Shown here one piece after another: positions 61,101-64,000 of a stretch of DNA of 64,000 nt (positions are counted from its first letter, which is position 1; every line of letters begins with the position of its first letter). Source of the stretch: Candidatus Soleaferrea massiliensis AP7 (GTDB taxonomy: Bacteria; Bacillota; Clostridia; Oscillospirales; Ruminococcaceae); NCBI RefSeq assembly GCF_000820765.1, contig NZ_CCYH01000004.1, forward strand, positions 62,001 through 126,000, given 5' to 3'. The notes beneath the pieces were generated by a model. The model was not told where the DNA came from. It did not search any database and saw nothing but the letters and a program-made list of their open reading frames with translations. The position numbers and the translations under genes are program-made.

Positions 61101-61547
61101 GAGCGCGGCGAGAAGCCGAGCGCGGCGGCCGACGAATGCATGATCGATATCCGCATCAGCGCGCACATCCCGGAAAACTACATCTCCAACACGCTGCAGC
61201 GCATCGATATCTATAAAAAGATCGCCGACATCAAGTCCGAGGACGACGCGTTCGACGTGACCGACGAGCTGATCGACCGCTTCGGCGACGTGCCGGACAG
61301 TGTGCACGGGCTCATCGAGGTGGCAATGGTCCGCAACAAGGCGGCGCTGCTCGGCATCGAGGAGATCAAGCAGAAGGACGACAGCTTCTTCTTCTATCCA
61401 AAGAACCTCGATATGCAGATGGTATCGGAACTTGCCGCCCGGCTCAAGGGCCGCGTGATGCTCAACGCATCCAGCCAGCCTTACTTTACGATCAAAGCAC
61501 AGAAGAACGAACGGCCGATCGATGTGATCAAGCTGGTCGTGGGATAG
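58110..61547 (+). CDS. mfd: Transcription-repair coupling factor Mfd
   Basis: 1145 residues, started at GTG 58110 with AAAGGAGG upstream. Order of domains: UvrB-homology region (~1-330, SKDFIFRDVDSASHEYEHRRLSVL), RNA-polymerase interaction domain (~480-560, GDYVVHVSHGIGIFEG and KDYIKIRYSGQDILYVPVTQ), SF2 translocase with Walker A LCGDVGFGKTEVALRAAF, DEEQ box VVIDEEQRFGV, the motif SATPIPRTLNMAM, the C-terminal helicase motifs (IIETGVDVPNCNT, LYQIRGRVGRS) and the TRCF C-domain (~1000-1120). It removes RNA polymerase stalled at DNA damage and recruits UvrA. Confidence 0.98.
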   Translation: MLEQIVRKLSEYQQLKKYVQQGRLPAGVVGLSAIHKAQFAEVLSKDLDRPVLMILPDEAAATKMAEDINTFSDGRIADVYPSKDFIFRDVDSASHEYEHRRLSVLGRVLSGSCRVVLCAAEAAVQFTIPPKKLLDASFTLKAGEGCPLEQILQKLVQLGYQRCDLVDGVCQFSVRGGILDVFPPFSEAPVRIEFWGDEIDTISYFDPDTQRRTNSFKQIQITPAREILFENPDALAQQITAKAKSLRGKAAAAAKEQLLKDAELLQGGAQLGSYDKYIGLAYERATIFDYFQEGIVLVSEYVSAKETLRASLWQMEEDIKILFEEGVLCKGLDSFTLTAGEFSGTLADASTILMDTFARSSTDIPMRELINLSAVSQSVWSGELKLLHEELEDFLARRYHVVVLAGTDKSASALCSDLIADGVSAVMKQDVTEFVPGLVSILPGSLSGGLEYPGLDVVVITHSRIASGSQRKKRKSKTKDSIKSLSDLTVGDYVVHVSHGIGIFEGIQKLDMHGVVKDYIKIRYSGQDILYVPVTQLDLVNKYIGVKDDRTVKLNKLNSAEWQKTRSRVKKAVQDMAKELTALYAKRQQARGYAFAPDTDWQMSFEERFEFEETDDQLRCIEEIKHDMESERPMERLLCGDVGFGKTEVALRAAFKCVMDSKQCAILVPTTILAWQHYKTVLKRMEGFPIRIELLSRFRSQKQQEQVIRDLRSGKVDIVIGTHRLVQKDIRFKDLGLVVIDEEQRFGVAHKEKLKELQQNVDILTLSATPIPRTLNMAMTGIRDMSVIEEAPQNRHPVQTYVLEHDMGILAEAIRKELRRGGQVFYLYNRIETITQCAARLQNLLPDARIVIAHGRMGEEELSEVWRKLLEHEVDILVCTTIIETGVDVPNCNTLIIEDADRMGLSQLYQIRGRVGRSNRHAFAYFTFKRGKVISDVAAKRLQAIREFTKFGSGFRIAMRDLEIRGAGNILGAQQHGHMEAVGYDMYLKLLSDAVALERGEKPSAAADECMIDIRISAHIPENYISNTLQRIDIYKKIADIKSEDDAFDVTDELIDRFGDVPDSVHGLIEVAMVRNKAALLGIEEIKQKDDSFFFYPKNLDMQMVSELAARLKGRVMLNASSQPYFTIKAQKNERPIDVIKLVVG

Positions 61548-61602
61548 ATGTGAAATGTGTATGGATGGAGAATACGAAGTGCCATTCTCTGATAAATAAT
61601 AT

Positions 61603-61649
61603 AAAAAGGAACGCTCCTGATGCAAGACATCGGGAGTGTTCCTTTTTTT
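61603..61649 (+). terminator. Terminator of mfd
   Basis: AAAAGGAACGCTCC and GGGAGTGTTCCTTTT form a long stem ending in TTTTTTT, 55 bases after the stop. Confidence 0.9.
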
Positions 61650-61755
61650 GCAATCAACAGATTATGTCCGACAGGCGTTTCCGCGTTAGATGCCGCTGAT
61701 ATCGAGCTCCGCAGCATACAACATGAACGAAAAACCTTGATTGTATTCAGAACGG

Positions 61756-62196
61756 TCAGTCCACAGCTTTTTTATATACCATCGGCGTATAACGTATACC
61801 GCCGGTGAGCTGTTCGGTATCGGTTTCTATGAAACCCAGGCGGCGATAGACCTCGACGGCATAGGGGGAGGAATTGACAGTAAACCGGCATGTTCCTGCG
61901 TGTTCGAGCAGCCATGCAAAGAGGGCTTTTCCGATGCCGCGGCGATGATGCTCCTTTGCGACGAAGAACAGCGAGATGTGATCACCCCGTAAAGCGAGGA
62001 CGCCGGCTAACGTTTCCCCATCGTATGCGCCGCAGGCGGTCAGCGCGGCAACCGCATCCGCGTCGTGGATGTAGTTATAAAAGGTCTGCACGCCGGCTTC
62101 GGAGTATTCCGGCGCTTCGAATTCCAGAAAGACCCGCCAAACCAGCTCCACCAGCGGCTGCAGGTCCTGCGGTGTCAGTTTCCGGAGGGTATACAT
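61756..62196 (-). CDS. GNAT-family N-acetyltransferase
   Basis: 146 residues from the ATG at 62196 (AAGGAG nine bases upstream). Typical acetyltransferase fold: YTLRKLTPQDLQPLVELVWRVF, GVLALRGDHISLFFVAKEHHRRGIGKALFAWLLEHA (acetyl-CoA binding motif RRGIGKAL), and VEVYRRLGFIETD. Substrate not predictable. Read away from mfd and toward the terminator of that gene; its ribosome site is intact. Confidence 0.87.
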   Translation of the reverse strand: MYTLRKLTPQDLQPLVELVWRVFLEFEAPEYSEAGVQTFYNYIHDADAVAALTACGAYDGETLAGVLALRGDHISLFFVAKEHHRRGIGKALFAWLLEHAGTCRFTVNSSPYAVEVYRRLGFIETDTEQLTGGIRYTPMVYKKAVD

Positions 62197-62275
62197 CCGT
62201 CTCAGCTCCTTCCCCAATAAACGCAAGGCGATATGGAACTCCATACCGCCTTTTATATATGTATCGATTCAGTGC

Positions 62276-64000
62276 CTATTTCTTTAACAGCCATACCGTG
62301 GTCAGAATGGTCAGCGCGGAAATCACCGCATCGACGACCATGACAGGCCACAGGCCGATCAGATTGAGAAGCGCCAGCACAATCAGCGCAAGCTTGGAAA
62401 GCACCGACAGCGCAATGTTCAGCCGCGCCGTCCAGATGGTGCGGCGGGAGAGCCGGATGGCGTCCGCGACAGAGGAGACCCGGTTGGACATCAGGATCAC
62501 ATCGACCGTGTCGATGTCCAGGTTCGCGCCCAGTCCCATGGCAAGTCCCACATCGGCGCTGGCCATGACCGGCGCGTCGGCGATGCCGTCCCCGACAAAG
62601 ATGACGGCGTCCTCATCCATGCCGGCCTGCTGCAGGAAGAACAGCTTGTCGTTGTTGTGCAGCAGATAATAGAATTCATCAATGCCGGTCTGATATTTGA
62701 TCTTCGACGCGGCTTCCTTGTGGTCGCCGGTCAAAAGAATGGTCTTTTTGATGCCCATCTTCTTGAGTGCCTGGATGGTGTTGACGGCATCCTCACGCAG
62801 CGTGTCGCTCAGATAAATCGCGCCCTGCAGGGTGTCGTCGGTTGCGATGTAAACATCGGCGAGCGCGTCGCCGATCTCGATGCCCTCCTGCTTCATCAGC
62901 CTTTCGGAGCCCACAATGACCCGCCTGCCGATCATCGTGGCGATGACGCCCAGCCCGCTGAGCTCCTGATGATCCATGATCACAAGATTTTCCGGCTTCG
63001 GACAGGCCCTCGAAATCGCACGCGCGACGGCGTGGTTGCTGTAGCTCTCGGCGGCAGCCGCCAGCTGCAGGATTTCCTGCTCACCCATACGGCCCAGGCT
63101 CTTGACCTGCCGGACCGTCAGGACCCCTTTGGTCAGCGTACCGGTCTTTTCGAACACGGCCAGTCCGGTTTTTGCGAGCACATCCATGTATTTTGCGCCC
63201 TTAAACAGGATCCCTTTGCGCGCGGCGGCACCGAGCCCCGAAAAGAACGCCAGCGGAACCCCCTTGGCCAGAGAAAACGGGGAGGCCGCCGCCAGCAGGA
63301 TCGCGCCGATGGCAATCCAGTACTGGTGGCTGCCGAAGCCGAAGAACGGCGGCAGAACCGAGATCAGGATGGCCAGAACGATCATAACCGGCGCAAAGAT
63401 GCGCGGAAAGGTGTGCGCGAACCGCTGTGCCTTCGCCTGCTTCTGCATCGACTGATGAACCGTTTTAAAGACCTTGGATGCCGCCGAATGCTCGAAGTCG
63501 CGGATGGCCTCGCAGACCAGCTCCCGGTCGCGGTTCACCGTGCCGGAGAGGATGATGTCCCCCTCCCGGACGCTGACCGGGATGCTCTCGCCCTTGAGCG
63601 CGTACGGATCGATCGTGGATTCGCCCTGCAGAATCTGCGCATCCACCGGAACCTTTCCGCCGACCTCAACGACCAGCCGGTCACCGACCTTGACAAGCTC
63701 GACCTCGATCTGCTTCCGATGCCCGCGCTTGTCCTGCAGGACCGCGGTTTCCGGGCAGATGTCGTAGAGCTTCTCCAGGCTGTGCTTGGAATACCGAAGC
63801 GCATACACGACGAGCCTGCTGCCGGCCATGTAAAGCACCATCGCCAGAAAGCCGTCCACATAACGGCCGACCGCAAACGACGCAATGACCGCGAGCAGCG
63901 GAAGGAGCGCATTGTCCAGCCGGGTCCGCAGAAGGCTGCGGAATACCGACAGGATAACCTGATGGCCCCATAGAATGGCGGCCAGCGCGAAGCAGATGGT
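62276..64000 (-). CDS. P1B-type ATPase-like membrane protein with Asp-to-Glu change in the phosphorylation motif, 5' truncated
   Basis: At least 574 residues are visible; the frame is still open at the window end. Helices, actuator loop, P- and N-domains are in order. Four signature motifs differ from active heavy-metal pumps: actuator loop LKGES (TGES), membrane motif ASPFSL (CPC/SPC), phosphorylation motif VFEKTGTLTKG (DKTGT, GAA codon at 63150-63152), and GDGIADAP (GDGIND). The frame has no stop or frameshift and the rest of the domain is kept (ILLTGDHKEAA, EDAVNTIQALKKMG). As written it cannot form the aspartyl phosphate. It may be a pseudo-pump or a subunit of another transporter. Its partner could lie beyond the window end. 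Confidence 0.88.
   Translation of the reverse strand, partial: TICFALAAILWGHQVILSVFRSLLRTRLDNALLPLLAVIASFAVGRYVDGFLAMVLYMAGSRLVVYALRYSKHSLEKLYDICPETAVLQDKRGHRKQIEVELVKVGDRLVVEVGGKVPVDAQILQGESTIDPYALKGESIPVSVREGDIILSGTVNRDRELVCEAIRDFEHSAASKVFKTVHQSMQKQAKAQRFAHTFPRIFAPVMIVLAILISVLPPFFGFGSHQYWIAIGAILLAAASPFSLAKGVPLAFFSGLGAAARKGILFKGAKYMDVLAKTGLAVFEKTGTLTKGVLTVRQVKSLGRMGEQEILQLAAAAESYSNHAVARAISRACPKPENLVIMDHQELSGLGVIATMIGRRVIVGSERLMKQEGIEIGDALADVYIATDDTLQGAIYLSDTLREDAVNTIQALKKMGIKKTILLTGDHKEAASKIKYQTGIDEFYYLLHNNDKLFFLQQAGMDEDAVIFVGDGIADAPVMASADVGLAMGLGANLDIDTVDVILMSNRVSSVADAIRLSRRTIWTARLNIALSVLSKLALIVLALLNLIGLWPVMVVDAVISALTILTTVWLLKK

Overview
The window looks like chromosome of a spore-forming, anaerobic Gram-positive Clostridia member, most likely Oscillospirales/Ruminococcaceae. 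Evidence: moderately high-GC coding DNA, strong AGGAGG-type ribosome sites with frequent GTG/TTG starts, a small acid-soluble spore protein (27986-28192), a SleL-type cortex hydrolase (41632-42918), a dockerin-bearing glycosidase, a glycyl-radical enzyme cluster, and many standard housekeeping genes. Species cannot be told from the sequence alone.

Layout. 1-2 kb: end of a TrkA-C protein, then three minus-strand genes for low-complexity proteins of unknown role. 2.3-8 kb: housekeeping genes (phosphoesterase, biotin ligase, ZapA, U32 peptidase-family protein, dUTPase). 8.2-15.4 kb: small regulators, a QueT transporter behind a probable preQ1-I riboswitch, recD2-comF, a TfoX/DUF3795 pair and an AraC regulator. 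15.7-22.4 kb: a catabolic island made of DeoR regulator, ROK kinase, glycyl radical enzyme, fructose-6-phosphate-aldolase-like enzyme and, divergently, the radical-SAM activase. 23.4-27.1 kb: a 1254-residue secreted GH97 enzyme with CBM32-like, NPCBM-like and dockerin modules. 27-34 kb: small genes, SASP, a SipW-type secreted beta-helix protein and a possible degenerate dynamin-like protein. 34.3-36.1 kb: tRNA-Pro, tRNA-Thr and tRNA-Tyr, followed by an AT-rich one-gene island bounded by a copy of the tRNA-Tyr 3' end. 36.4-45.7 kb: alcohol dehydrogenase, a diguanylate cyclase with tandem binding domains, SleL, and a convergent sensor-kinase/LytTR pair. 47-50.6 kb: a four-gene SipW/TasA-like surface-fibre operon. 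50.9-64 kb: small membrane genes, amidohydrolase, tex, tRNA-Thr, pth-mfd, a GNAT protein, and a P1B-type ATPase whose phosphorylation aspartate is replaced by glutamate (cut by the window end).

The parts that work together: (1) the kinase, lyase and aldolase at 15.7-21.2 kb form a logical pathway (phosphorylate a sugar or anhydrohexitol, open it by radical chemistry, split it with a class I aldolase), with the activase across a shared, palindrome-containing promoter region. (2) The 47-50.6 kb operon encodes its own ER-type signal peptidase plus two apparent substrates and a wall-anchor-like protein; a third apparent substrate is at 30.2 kb. (3) Four copies of a structured interspersed repeat (two subfamilies) occupy three of the long intergenic gaps and keep their hairpins by paired base changes. 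No CRISPR array, rRNA, complete insertion sequence or transposase was seen.
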